Shown: piece after piece, positions 35,584-43,916 of the stretch
How the letters are laid out: each line of letters starts with the position of its first letter
Numbering within the stretch: position 1 is the first letter of the stretch
From: an uncultured Lachnospiraceae bacterium
GTDB lineage: Bacteria; Bacillota; Clostridia; Lachnospirales; Lachnospiraceae
Reading direction: 5' to 3'
DNA length: 64,000 nt
NCBI GenBank assembly: GCA_902779305.1
Contig: CACZBD010000011.1
Span: forward strand, 1 to 64,000
Position numbers and translations under genes: made by a program
The notes under the pieces: model-generated
Databases searched by the model: none
Seen by the model: only the letters and a program-made list of their open reading frames with translations
Told to the model about the DNA's origin: nothing

Positions 35584-35994
35584 ATGAGTCATCATTACAA
35601 AACTTCATATGAGCAATGGGACAGAATAAATGAAGCCGGGCCGAATACCCTGTATAAGATCGGAGAAATGAAAAAGATCTGTGATGTGACCAGAAAAAAG
35701 CCCTGACTTTAACAAAGAATTTACGGTGCTGCCAAAGCAGGTATTCTATGCCGGCAAAGCCGAAAGCAACAGTATTTCCGAAATAGCAGAAGAGTTCAGA
35801 CGGACATTCATGCAAGCCGTCAAAACAAATGAAAGTCATGTGAATAATACCGACAGACCTTCCATTATGTCATTGCTTCTTGAACGGAGCCGTGCGGGAT
35901 ATACCTTTTTAAATCTGGTTGCTATGAATGATGATTATGACGGACCGAATCGATATGTTTTGGACATGTTACTTTTTCCTATCAAGCCAGACTC
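35584..35994 (+). pseudogene. frameshifted, truncated gene of unknown family
   Basis: From ATG 35584 the reading frame (HHYKTSYEQWDRINE... to KKICDVTRKK) runs into TGA at 35704, but one frame over it continues as DFNKEFTVLPKQVFYAGKAE, SISEIAEEFRRTFMQAV and RAGYTFLNLVAMNDDY up to the convergent gene. The smooth continuation across a one-base shift shows a broken gene. The 3' end is cut by the convergent gene at 35969. The original family is not recognised. Confidence 0.6.
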
Positions 35995-36622
35995 GATAAG
36001 TTAAAGCCAGAGATGCCATTAATACAGGACGCATAAACAAAGCTGCATAGTTAAGAGGAATATCGATCGTCTGAAAATCCTCAGTAATTGTTGCAAATGG
36101 CACTATAACGTTTTCAACTGCCACTGCCAGTTCAAGAACTGTCGCCGCAAATAGGCTTTTTTGGCAGAACTTCTCGTCATCAAGCTTAATCAAAATCGCG
36201 ATAAGTAATCCGTAAACTACTGCACCCTCCAAAGCTCCGAAGATGCGCAAAAGCTCTTGTTCCGTTTCATACGGAAATACAAAGCACTGGACTCCAAACA
36301 GCAGTATAAACGCACCTATAACTGTTCTGAGATATTTGTCGTCTCTTTTATATTTGTTAAACAGTGTGTATATGCTGATAGCCAAAAATGCAACTCCATA
36401 TATCACGTTCAGTATAAATCTTACAGGTGAAAAATTCACACCGATATCCAGCACATCGGATAAGCATAATGCAAAGAACCATCCGCATAATACAATCTGA
36501 AACCCGGCTAAGAACATCTGTCCTTTGGATGCTCCGGTTACGGAACGATCATTTTTCCTTATGAAAAAAATCACAGCAACGATAATCAATATAGTACTAA
36601 CAACCTGGAATAATACAGCCAT
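35969..36622 (-). CDS. multi-pass membrane protein, unknown function
   Basis: 217 residues with about six to seven hydrophobic segments (for example LFQVVSTILIIVAVIFFI at the start, FLAGFQIVLCGWFFALCL, VIGAFILLFGVQCFVF). Its 3' end overlaps the reading frame of the broken gene on the other strand. No family recognised. An RBS (GGAGGA) precedes the ATG. Confidence 0.65.
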   Translation of the reverse strand: MAVLFQVVSTILIIVAVIFFIRKNDRSVTGASKGQMFLAGFQIVLCGWFFALCLSDVLDIGVNFSPVRFILNVIYGVAFLAISIYTLFNKYKRDDKYLRTVIGAFILLFGVQCFVFPYETEQELLRIFGALEGAVVYGLLIAILIKLDDEKFCQKSLFAATVLELAVAVENVIVPFATITEDFQTIDIPLNYAALFMRPVLMASLALTYRVWLDRKK

Positions 36623-36811
36623 GCTTTGTCCTCCTTCATGTTTCTATGATTTTGCGATCCCCCGATTCCTGTATTTTAATTGATTGCTAAAAGCGCTGTC
36701 AAATTCTTATCATGATCGATTTTGCTCATGTCGGTAAGGCAATCAAAGATTTATTTGATGACACTTACAATCTGGATTTCTTCTTTTTACAGTTGCTGCA
36801 ACTGACCGGGA

Positions 36812-37177
36812 CAAGATTATACCGAGAATATCATATATAATAAACTGCTTTCGGATAAACTGGAAGCCAATTTAGGTTACGTCTATGAAAATGTCGTTGC
36901 CCAGATGCTTGTTGCCAAAGGGAATAACCTATTCTATTATACGATGGAGGGGGATTCGTCTAATCATTTGTATGAAATAGACTTTATGATTTCGGTAGGG
37001 AACAAGATATGTCCTATAGAGGCGAAGTCGGGAAATTACAGAGGCCATAAGTCTTTGGATATGTTTTGTAATATGTTTAGAAGTCGGATAGGCGAAAGAT
37101 ACGTTGTGCATACGAAAGATTATAAGCGGGAGAATGGCATTCATTATATTCCGGTTTATATGGTGCCGTTCTTATAA
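36812..37177 (+). pseudogene. C-terminal remnant of a DUF4143 ATPase
   Basis: The frame reads YTENIIYNKLLSDKLEANLG, YVYENVVAQMLVAKGNNLFY, YEIDFMISVGNKICPIEAKSG and ends IPVYMVPFL, matching the C-terminal half of DUF4143 ATPases (compare the complete gene at 18546). No Walker A region is present upstream; the preceding 190 bases hold no recognisable gene. A decayed relative of the intact ATPase family. Confidence 0.8.
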
Positions 37178-37258
37178 GGTGGCTCAACTAATACAAAATA
37201 TCGGCACAAATTGGTGAGTATGTTATTCCTGTTGGATGTTTGAAAGATTAACAAAACG

Positions 37259-38275
37259 ATGGTTTTTCATAGCGTTGATGTAAACGGCATATTAAAGATA
37301 AAGGGACAAAAACAATACGGCGTGAGCGTGGCTGTCACAGAGGGAGATACTTTGGAGACATACTGCTCGGGGAGCGGACGATACGGACAGGATTTTCCGG
37401 TGAATCCCGATATGCTGTTTCAGGCCGGATCGGTAAGCAAGCCTGTCTTCGCATTTACTCTTCTGAGATTTGTTGATAAGGGTGTGATCGATCTTGATGC
37501 GGATCTCTCGGGAGTGCTTTCGGATCATATCAGGATCCCTATGACATTTGCTTCGCTGTTATCACATACCGCCGGCTTTAATCTGCATGGATTTCCGGGA
37601 TATCCCGCAGCAGCTCGCAGTCTTTCAGCGGATGATGTTCTTTGCGGGCGCGGAAATACTCCAAAACTGCGACGGATCAGACCCTACGGAAAACAGTACC
37701 GATATTCAGGCGGCGGGATAGTCCTTGCTGAACTTGCATTCACCAGAATAACGGGACTGGAATTGCAGGAGGCGTTTGCAGATGAGATAGCAGGACCTTT
37801 GGGCCTGAGGAACAGTGGATATTTTCAGCCGTTAGGAAAGGATAAGGTCGGGAATGCCGCATTTGGCGGGAAACTGGGGATGAAGGAAGATCCGGAACAC
37901 GGATATCACTATTATCCGGAGACAGCGGCTGCAGGTTTCTGGACAACGCCTTCGGAACTGAATCGTATAGGTATCGCGCTAAGCAGGAGTTATCGCGAAG
38001 GCGGTTTGATCAGAAAGGACACCGCAAAACGCATGATGACGCCGGTGAAAGACAATTGCGGCCTTTGCATATTCCGCGGGGATAAGACCCGGCCTGAACT
38101 TGCCTGCCATGGCGGATGGAACGAGGGCTTTCTGACAGATTGGCGCTTTTCCCTGAATGAAGATCTATGCGTGACTGTTATGATAAACAGGTCGGATAAC
38201 CCTACTGCAAAAGCGTCATCACAGGTCGGATCGATGCTGTATGATACCGTAAAAACCTTGACGCGAGAACGATAA
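37259..38275 (+). CDS. beta-lactamase-family serine hydrolase (PBP4*/esterase-like)
   Basis: 338 residues. QAGSVSKPVFAF holds the SxxK nucleophile (SVSK) at about residue 61-64; YSGGGIVLAELAF gives a Tyr-containing motif in place of YSN; HGGWNEGFL corresponds to the KTG/HTG region. These define a class C beta-lactamase-like fold used by PBP4* endopeptidases and esterases. No signal peptide is visible. No good RBS precedes the ATG. It is 23 bases before the HD/DUF4298 gene. Confidence 0.85.
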   Translation: MVFHSVDVNGILKIKGQKQYGVSVAVTEGDTLETYCSGSGRYGQDFPVNPDMLFQAGSVSKPVFAFTLLRFVDKGVIDLDADLSGVLSDHIRIPMTFASLLSHTAGFNLHGFPGYPAAARSLSADDVLCGRGNTPKLRRIRPYGKQYRYSGGGIVLAELAFTRITGLELQEAFADEIAGPLGLRNSGYFQPLGKDKVGNAAFGGKLGMKEDPEHGYHYYPETAAAGFWTTPSELNRIGIALSRSYREGGLIRKDTAKRMMTPVKDNCGLCIFRGDKTRPELACHGGWNEGFLTDWRFSLNEDLCVTVMINRSDNPTAKASSQVGSMLYDTVKTLTRER

Positions 38276-38298
38276 TATGCAGGGTTAAACAAATCAAC

Positions 38299-39168
38299 AT
38301 GAACACCCACACCATAGAAGCCGCAAAACATTATATTCACGAGATTTTTAAAGACAACTCCGATGGGCATGATGAGCAGCACTCATTGAGGGTTTACCGG
38401 AATGCGCTTAAGATTGCAGAGAACTATCCGGAATGTAACAAAAGGATCATCGCGTTAGCATCCTTGCTGCATGATGTGGATGATCATAAGCTGTTTGATA
38501 CGAAAGATAATGGAAATGCGGTACGCTTTCTGCAGGGTCAGCATGTTGATGATAATGATATAGCGCTGATCTGTGAGATCATAAACGGCGTGTCATTCAG
38601 CAGGAATAAAGATACCCGACCGGAGAGTATCGAAGGAAAGATCGTGCAGGATGCAGACAGACTGGATGCGATCGGTGCCATCGGGATTGCCAGAACCTTT
38701 GCTTACGGCGGCAGAGCCGGAAGACCGCTCGAATCTTCCATACAGCATTTTCATGAGAAACTGCTGCTTTTAAAAGATAAAATGAACACGAAAGAAGCCA
38801 AAGAAATGGCTAAGATCCGGCATTCATACATGGAAGAATTTTTGGCGGAATTCCACAAAGAAACAGAACCCTGCAATGAACAAATAAGACGGATTGAAAA
38901 ATACGAGAAGATCATGCGTGAAGCCGGGCGAATCATCGAGGGATTCTCCAAAGGTGAGGAAGAAATCCTTCGCGATCTTACTAACGAACTGGAATCCTAT
39001 TACGGAAGTGATGAATGGAAACAGGATTTTGCGGATGATGAAGCAGGGTTATTGCCTGCCAAACTCGCGCGGGGTGTTCTGTCTGAAGACGGGATCTATA
39101 ATCTGCTTGAGCGCAGCAAGGAATTGCTTCACTCAAAAACAAGCTTCCCAAAATACTCCGGGCAGTGA
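38299..39168 (+). CDS. HD-domain phosphohydrolase fused to DUF4298
   Basis: 289 residues. HD signature with H (GHDEQHSLRV), HD in LASLLHDVDDHKLF, and a distal D (VQDADRLDAIGAIG) at residues 25-125, the YedJ-like HD hydrolase pattern. From residue 195, QIRRIEKYEKIMREAGRIIEG...YYGSDEWKQDFADDEAGLLPA is the DUF4298 domain, normally a separate short protein. The fusion is notable. Its last 40 bases overlap the 3' end of the convergent lipoprotein gene. Likely acts on a nucleotide or phosphorylated metabolite; substrate unknown. Confidence 0.85.
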   Translation: MNTHTIEAAKHYIHEIFKDNSDGHDEQHSLRVYRNALKIAENYPECNKRIIALASLLHDVDDHKLFDTKDNGNAVRFLQGQHVDDNDIALICEIINGVSFSRNKDTRPESIEGKIVQDADRLDAIGAIGIARTFAYGGRAGRPLESSIQHFHEKLLLLKDKMNTKEAKEMAKIRHSYMEEFLAEFHKETEPCNEQIRRIEKYEKIMREAGRIIEGFSKGEEEILRDLTNELESYYGSDEWKQDFADDEAGLLPAKLARGVLSEDGIYNLLERSKELLHSKTSFPKYSGQ

Positions 39169-39815
39169 AAATTGGGAGTATCCAGATCGATCTTCGTCCA
39201 TGAGAGGTAATGTTTGTTTACGGTTTTGTTGCCGCACTTGAACATGTCGCCGGCAAGGGTGCCGCTGAAGCGAAAATCGTGCTCAAACAGCCGGATATAT
39301 TCCAAAGGGATTTTGTAGAACACTTCCCATCCGTCTGCTGTCCTGTCGGTATGAATATCAAAATAGTCGGCCGCATCGTTTCTTACGATACTGATGCGGT
39401 CTGTTTTTTTGGGACCATATCCGGCTCCCAGACAACCGTTGGGATTGATCTCAAAATTGAAGTAATTGGGACTGCCTTCTGCCATAAAAAAGAACTCCAG
39501 ACAGCTGTCTTCATAAACCGGTGAGAGAGGCTCTGTGTTCATAGCGCGGATGTCTTTTTCAACCGCACTTTGATGGACGTAGAGAAAATCATTATCATAG
39601 CAAAGCTGACCCTGTGCGCGGATCCCGTAATCGTCGGTCCAAAGGACTTTGTCGATGGGAATCACAGGGATCGTGCTCCATTCAAAATCACCGGAAACCT
39701 TTGTGATGGTATAGGTATTCTCGGGCGTCTGCGCATCCTGCGATGCGCTTTGCGGGCCGCAGGATACCAAAAAGATCATGCAAAGCAGACAGATTGCGGT
39801 CAGTTTCTTTCGCAT
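39129..39815 (-). CDS. CBM9-like (DOMON-type) lipoprotein
   Basis: 228 residues. Signal peptide and lipobox LVSC. The body follows the carbohydrate-binding family-9-like layout (YDNDFLYVHQSAVEKDI, DSCLEFFFMAEGSPNYFNFEINPNG, KTDRISIVRNDAADYFDI, WEVFYKIPLEYIRLF, GDMFKCGNKTVNKHYLSW). Such proteins bind sugars or haem outside the cell. RBS TAGGAGAAGG is strong. Convergent overlap of 40 bases with the HD gene. Confidence 0.85.
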   Translation of the reverse strand: MRKKLTAICLLCMIFLVSCGPQSASQDAQTPENTYTITKVSGDFEWSTIPVIPIDKVLWTDDYGIRAQGQLCYDNDFLYVHQSAVEKDIRAMNTEPLSPVYEDSCLEFFFMAEGSPNYFNFEINPNGCLGAGYGPKKTDRISIVRNDAADYFDIHTDRTADGWEVFYKIPLEYIRLFEHDFRFSGTLAGDMFKCGNKTVNKHYLSWTKIDLDTPNFHCPEYFGKLVFE

Positions 39816-39966
39816 TGCCTTCTCCTATTCTTCAGCCGAAGCCTTTGTTTTACTGTTTCATTGTAGCAGTCGGAGCGTACCTGTCAATATGGCTGGTTTA
39901 GACAATCCGGCTCTTTTTTGGTATGATTTTGCAGGAGTGAAAATCAAATGAATGCATGGCTTTTAC

Positions 39967-40125
39967 ATGGATAAGGAAAAGAAGACCATAAGATTTGATA
40001 TTGTCGTCAGTTTTGATGCGGATGACAGGAAAACAGTATTTAAAGATATCCATGATGAGGTTCAGAAGGCGTATCCCGAATATCAATTGCAAATGGCGAT
40101 GGATACGGATTTTTCGGAGGAATAG
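39967..40125 (+). pseudogene. C-terminal remnant of a cation diffusion facilitator
   Basis: A 52-residue frame, DKEKKTIRFDIVVSFDADDR, ending QLQMAMDTDFSEE, matches the extreme C-terminal cytoplasmic domain of CDF metal-efflux transporters (typical RFDxVVSFDAxDR...LDTDFSE ending). The membrane part is missing, so this is a stub of a deleted transporter. Confidence 0.75.
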
Positions 40126-40240
40126 AACGATGATGTTTTGGGACAGGATTTCACCTTTAGTGCCATGAATATGACAGAGTTGTTAATGAGGCCAAAAGTC
40201 TTCTGGAGAGATTTTTGTAAATCATCACGGAGCCGGTGAA

Positions 40241-40990
40241 ATGAAATTTATAACACATGGAGAACAATCAAATCGATCGCTTTTGCTGATACACGGGATG
40301 GCAAATACCTCGGATCTTTTTGACCCGCTTCTCCCGTATCTGAAGAATTATTTCGTGATCGTATGTGAGCTTGACGGTCATTCAAGGAGTGAGATGAGTG
40401 AATTTGTCTCCGTGACCGACGCGGCGCAGAAGATCGAAATGTATGTAAAGGATAACCTTGATGGAAGACTGTATGGCCTTCTGGGCTTTTCGCTTGGTGG
40501 TACGATCGCAACGGAACTGATCAGCAGAGGAAGAATAGAGGTGCAAAGGACGGTTCTGGATGCCGCGTTTGTGATCAAAATGGGCCTGATGACTTATCCT
40601 TTCAAGTATATTTTTCAGGGGGCCATATGGTGTATCAAGAAGAACATCCCGGTCCCCAAAACTTTGGTAGAAAGCATCATGGGAAAGGGCAACAGCGGTA
40701 TCGTGGATACACTTTATAAAGGCGTGTCGCTGAAATCCATAGGCAATGCAGCACTTTCCTGCTATACCTACACGATTAAGGAAGGCATCAGGGATCATCA
40801 TAATCCGGTCGTGTTCTGGCATGGTGAAAACGAGCCTTATCCGGTCAAAAGCGCAAAGCTCTTAAAACATTATCTGCCGCAGATGAAAAAGCGTGTGTAT
40901 AAAGGGATGGGGCACGGACAGATGCTGCATGAGCATACGAAGGCTTATGCGAAACGGCTGGTTGATTTTTTAGAAAATCAAGAAATATGA
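40241..40990 (+). CDS. alpha/beta hydrolase
   Basis: 249 residues. LLLIHGMANTSD gives the HG oxyanion motif; GFSLGG (about residue 87) is the nucleophile elbow; WHGENEPYP supplies an acid region and GMGHGQMLHE the catalytic His. Typical small-molecule or ester hydrolase; substrate unknown. RBS GGAGCCGG is weak. Its 3' end overlaps an antisense AbiEii remnant, so the accessory insertion has landed right at its stop. Confidence 0.85.
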   Translation: MKFITHGEQSNRSLLLIHGMANTSDLFDPLLPYLKNYFVIVCELDGHSRSEMSEFVSVTDAAQKIEMYVKDNLDGRLYGLLGFSLGGTIATELISRGRIEVQRTVLDAAFVIKMGLMTYPFKYIFQGAIWCIKKNIPVPKTLVESIMGKGNSGIVDTLYKGVSLKSIGNAALSCYTYTIKEGIRDHHNPVVFWHGENEPYPVKSAKLLKHYLPQMKKRVYKGMGHGQMLHEHTKAYAKRLVDFLENQEI

Positions 40991-41109
40991 TCTTTCAAAA
41001 TCATGGTGACATAGTAGTCTTTTTCAATCATGGATTGTGCGATGCCGGTTTGGATATTAGCTTCTGCAATGATTTCATTGAACAGATCTTTATCATTATG
41101 CAAGTACAT
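40978..41109 (-). pseudogene. N-terminal stub of AbiEii-type nucleotidyltransferase toxin
   Basis: A 43-residue frame, YLHNDKDLFNEIIAEANIQ then IVEKDYYVTMIL-like MIEKDYYVTMILKDHIS, matches the conserved opening of AbiEii/GSU toxins. The catalytic domain is missing: the frame ends at TGA inside the convergent hydrolase gene. The intact partner gene lies immediately upstream. So a type IV toxin-antitoxin pair in which the toxin has been deleted. Confidence 0.8.
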
Positions 41110-41719
41110 GGTCTAGCCTCATTTCATAATAATAGCGGAAAGTCGAGTCAGGATAATGCCTGATATACTGATCGATCTCGTTCCGGGTAATGTGATTCGC
41201 ACGGATATATTTTTCGATGATCGCTCTTGCTTCATCATATCCGTTGTCGATATAGGAGTCCAGATTTTTCAGTAATTCCAGAAGTTGGAGAGCTTTTACA
41301 TTTTTATCCGTGATCGGGACATTGGTTCGGCGTACAATGAATACCTGTTTTCCAATGGTTACCTCGCGGACGATAGCAGCAATGTTGTTGCTGACTATTT
41401 CCTTTTTCATGGGAACCTGCAGAGAAATCCCAATAAGATTTGCGAAGGTACCGCCGGAATAATATCCATCAATTCTACCGCCGCGGGAAATGTATTTGTA
41501 TCTCGCAACGGTTTCAGGGCTTGGGCCGGCAGAAGATCTGAACCGGGTGCGCTTTGGAATATAGTATATCCCTTTTTCGTAGCGCACAAGCTTTCCGTTA
41601 TCCGTCAGTGTCTTTAGTTGCTGACAGAAATTTGCACGGTTCATTCCTTCGATATTTATATCTTCTGTGAAGATGGGCTCCCCATCATCATATCTTTCTT
41701 TCAGATATTCGTATAGCAT
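41096..41719 (-). CDS. AbiEi/DUF6088-like antitoxin
   Basis: About 207 residues from ATG 41719 (GAGGGCGG upstream). N-terminal winged HTH (MLYEYLKERYDDGEPIFTED...LVRYEKGIYYIPKRTRF) followed by a helical domain (YSGGTFANLIGISLQVP, FIVRRTNVPITDKNVKALQLLELL). This is the usual antitoxin of AbiE-type systems, controlling its own operon. It overlaps the toxin stub by 14 bases. Since the toxin is truncated, the antitoxin may be an orphan regulator. Confidence 0.8.
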   Translation of the reverse strand: MLYEYLKERYDDGEPIFTEDINIEGMNRANFCQQLKTLTDNGKLVRYEKGIYYIPKRTRFRSSAGPSPETVARYKYISRGGRIDGYYSGGTFANLIGISLQVPMKKEIVSNNIAAIVREVTIGKQVFIVRRTNVPITDKNVKALQLLELLKNLDSYIDNGYDEARAIIEKYIRANHITRNEIDQYIRHYPDSTFRYYYEMRLDHVLA

Positions 41720-41810
41720 GATCCGCCCTCGAAAAGTCATTATAGATAATACGCGATATTACATAAAATGATTATATATGATGAGGATACAGATGTCAAA
41801 TGGGTAGATA

Positions 41811-41835
41811 AAGAAAAAGAGCGGAAACCCGCTCT
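41811..41835 (-). terminator. terminator of tRNA remnant 1
   Basis: AGAGCGG AAAC CCGCTCT with an A-run before it on the plus strand (T-run on minus). The same hairpin occurs at 43986-44012. Confidence 0.7.
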
Positions 41836-41844
41836 ATTCTTGGA

Positions 41845-41873
41845 TCGGAGTGACAAGATTCGAACCTACGACC
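41845..41873 (-). pseudogene. tRNA 3'-half remnant 1 (tRNA-Pro-like)
   Basis: On the minus strand TTCGAATCTTGTCACTCCGA gives T loop, T stem half and acceptor CACTCCG with discriminator A, which would pair with a CGGAGTG 5' end as in tRNA-Pro. The 5' half is absent. The flanking hairpin is also present, so this is the 3' end of a tRNA operon, the usual target of integrases. Confidence 0.6.
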
Positions 41874-41974
41874 AAAGAAGCCGCAAACGCAGTAAAGAAA
41901 GGAGGTTCGGGCATCCCGCGGTTCAAATCTTAACCAAGGCTGATTTAGCCATCACACGCATACAGTTTTATTGC

Positions 41975-41999
41975 ATAATACACCCAATGGGTGTATTAT
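41975..41999. promoter_or_regulatory. 25-bp perfect palindrome, probable XRE operator
   Basis: 12-bp arms around one central base (core AATACACCCA/TGGGTGTATT), 22 bases before the start of the XRE gene and overlapping a CATAAT -10-like element. A degenerate copy with AATACACCTA lies at 44357. Confidence 0.7.
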
Positions 42000-42020
42000 T
42001 GTTTTGCGAGGTGATGAGCA

Positions 42021-42671
42021 ATGAATGTGCGTGAATTAAGAAAGCAGTTAGGTGATACACAAGGTGAATTTGCAAGAAGGTATCACATACCCTTCAGAAC
42101 GATTCAGAATTGGGAGACAGGCATACGTAAGCCACCGGAGTATATTCTTGACCTGTTGCAGCACCGCATACGAGAAGATCTGGTGAACAGGAAGGCGCTG
42201 GGATTACCTGAGTATGATGCTGCAAAGAAGGATCTTCCCGCGAGAAGCGACTATGTGGGCGCATTGGCGTGGCTTAAGGCTGTTAAGGCGTGTCTTGGAG
42301 AAGATGTAGTCTTTGCTTTAGATGAAGCGTTGATGTGCAACGGTTTTTTTGGAGGCCGTAACGATGAATACCTGGTTTGGATCTATGGAGATGACAGAGC
42401 TTCAAATTATAACGGTGTGGTCGTGATCGGAAATCGTATAAGTCCACACAATGTTGAGGAAAAGGAAGGGATAAAGTACACTGATTTTAACAGAACGCTT
42501 TCCGATGCGATCGCCAACGAATCGCTATTGGACATGCAGGGTATTATAGAAGCATTGAGCAAGTATTACTTTACAAACGGGGAAAGCTTTCACGGCCTTT
42601 GTGTTGCCCCTGAATACCAGGAAAGATTTGATCTGCTTGCGAATGAAGCAATGGAGTATTACGACAGTTAA
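42021..42671 (+). CDS. XRE-family regulator with C-terminal ligand-like domain
   Basis: 216 residues. TQGEFARRYHIPFRTIQNWETGIRKPPEYILDLL at residues 13-46 is a Cro/CI HTH with an extra helix. The C-terminal half (residues 70-216) is a mixed domain not recognised. RBS GAGGTGAT is good. It probably represses itself through the palindrome just upstream. Two decayed copies of its 5' or HTH region occur at 44357 and 50088, so the gene family has spread. Confidence 0.85.
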   Translation: MNVRELRKQLGDTQGEFARRYHIPFRTIQNWETGIRKPPEYILDLLQHRIREDLVNRKALGLPEYDAAKKDLPARSDYVGALAWLKAVKACLGEDVVFALDEALMCNGFFGGRNDEYLVWIYGDDRASNYNGVVVIGNRISPHNVEEKEGIKYTDFNRTLSDAIANESLLDMQGIIEALSKYYFTNGESFHGLCVAPEYQERFDLLANEAMEYYDS

Positions 42672-42686
42672 TCGGGAGGGAATCCG

Positions 42687-42839
42687 ATGAATTTATCGAC
42701 AGAAGAAAAATTGATGTACGAGGTTATGAAGGCTATATTCCTTAAATCGTACCTTCTTACAGTACTGTATAATGCGTCCTCAACGATTAACACCTACTGG
42801 ACGCAAAGAATCCAACATGACATGTACGGATGCGGCTAA
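42687..42839 (+). CDS. 50-residue protein next to XRE gene
   Basis: NLSTEEKLMYEVMKAIFLKS then YLLTVLYNASSTINTYW. GGGAGGG lies 7 bases upstream and the gap to the XRE stop is 15 bases, so translation is plausible. Possibly a fragment or a small partner. No family recognised. Confidence 0.5.
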   Translation: MNLSTEEKLMYEVMKAIFLKSYLLTVLYNASSTINTYWTQRIQHDMYGCG

Positions 42840-42849
42840 GCCGGAAAAA

Positions 42850-42894
42850 CAAAAAACAGGCTGTCTGCCCCATTCGCGGAGCTTTCAGCCCGTT
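42850..42894 (-). terminator. terminator of the toxin/immunity operon
   Basis: AACAGGCTG and CAGCCCGTT (AACGGGCTG/CAGCCTGTT on the minus strand, one wobble) followed by TTTTTTG on the minus strand. Confidence 0.75.
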
Positions 42895-42906
42895 AAGAAT
42901 TGTTCT

Positions 42907-43071
42907 TCATGCTTGCTCTTCTGCGTTATAGTTTGTAACGACAGTTTCATAACAAATGATTTCCTGTGTATCCTTGTCATAAACCGGGAAATCTTTTACT
43001 GCCAGGATGACAGAGCCATTTGAATCACGATAAATATATGTACCATCGCTTTTAATTTCAGGACTATTCAT
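42907..43071 (-). CDS. 54-residue acidic protein after immunity-like gene
   Basis: Reads NSPEIKSDGTYIYRDSNGSVI then LAVKDFPVYDKDTQEIICYETV on the minus strand. TAGGAGGTT is a strong ribosome site and its start overlaps the stop of the upstream gene (ATGAATAG), showing translational coupling. The WWD-like beta content fits a small immunity or regulator protein. Too short for an obvious family. Confidence 0.65.
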   Translation of the reverse strand: MNSPEIKSDGTYIYRDSNGSVILAVKDFPVYDKDTQEIICYETVVTNYNAEEQA

Positions 43072-43537
43072 TATTGGAACCTCCTACGGACTTGCACTTC
43101 TTGAGCTTTTCTACTTCATCAATAATTCTTGGGTCCTTTTCCGGTTTATAATATGGGTCATTAACGAGATCAGCGAGGCCTGCTTTTGTCATGATCTCGC
43201 AGGCAAGACTATCGATAGTTTCACCGGCTTCATCCCAGTATTTATTCATATCGACCATGTAATACAGGTATCCGACAAATGATACCGGATCCGGAATGAA
43301 ATTGTCTGCTCCGTCATAATACATATAGAGATTTGCAAAATTTATTACGGCTTCCGGTGTTTTACATTCTTCGTACAGATGACGGCTCCACTCCTTATAA
43401 ATGTCATTCCAGGGGTAATCTTTGAGAAGTTTTTCTGCTGTTTTGAGATGTTCTTCCTGTCCTTCGGGATCAAAATCATCAGCAAAAAAGTCGCAATCGA
43501 ACAAGTATTTTGTTATTGAGGAAATTGTTTGTTCCAT
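43064..43537 (-). CDS. putative immunity protein for the adjoining toxin domain
   Basis: 157 residues, acidic and helical (LKDYPWNDIYKEWSRHLYEEC, EAVINFANLYMYYDGADNF, YMVDMNKYWDEAGETIDSLAC). It starts 2 bases after the toxin-like gene and ends overlapping the small protein gene. Acidic proteins directly downstream of a polymorphic-toxin C-terminal domain are normally the cognate immunity. Assigned by context, not by family. Confidence 0.6.
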   Translation of the reverse strand: MEQTISSITKYLFDCDFFADDFDPEGQEEHLKTAEKLLKDYPWNDIYKEWSRHLYEECKTPEAVINFANLYMYYDGADNFIPDPVSFVGYLYYMVDMNKYWDEAGETIDSLACEIMTKAGLADLVNDPYYKPEKDPRIIDEVEKLKKCKSVGGSNNE

Positions 43538-43539
43538 AT

Positions 43540-43878
43540 TTAATGTCCTTTCTTTTTAAATAGTTTTGAAGAGAGCTTGCCAAATGCCTCATCTGCAACC
43601 GGTATCGACTTAGGATTTGGCTTAAAATGACCGCTTATGTTGTCATAGGAAGCAATTTTACCTCCATGTATGTGCAACATTCCCGCCATTTGAACTTGGG
43701 GATCTTTCCCACCTATTAACGTAGGATGAGGAGTTGCAAGACCGCCCTCTCCGTTGCCGTTTCTTTTCCCAACGATAATATTCCCCTGCATATCAATGAC
43801 ATAGGGCATACCTGATGTCCTGCGATGATTATATCTGACTGATGGGAAAATCAAGTCGGCTTTAAAGTATTTATTCAC
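43540..43878 (-). CDS. orphan polymorphic-toxin C-terminal domain
   Basis: About 112 residues from a GTG, the frame remaining open about 17 residues further upstream until a stop in a repeat copy. The sequence (IVGKRNGNGEGGLATPHPTLIGGKDP, MAGMLHIHGGKIASYDNISG, HFKPN) has the layout of the tip domains found at the C terminus of Rhs/RHS-type and other polymorphic toxins. There is no delivery module here, so it is a truncated cassette. Toxic activity type unknown; catalysis by His residues in LHIHGG is a guess. Confidence 0.65.
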   Translation of the reverse strand: MNKYFKADLIFPSVRYNHRRTSGMPYVIDMQGNIIVGKRNGNGEGGLATPHPTLIGGKDPQVQMAGMLHIHGGKIASYDNISGHFKPNPKSIPVADEAFGKLSSKLFKKKGH

Positions 43879-43916
43879 ACGGTTCGGTATCGTGTGAGCG
43901 ATTACTACTGATCGTA

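Noticed and set aside
42772-43023. Plus-strand ORF of 83 residues
   Set aside because: Antisense to the well-supported 54-residue minus-strand gene and its terminator.
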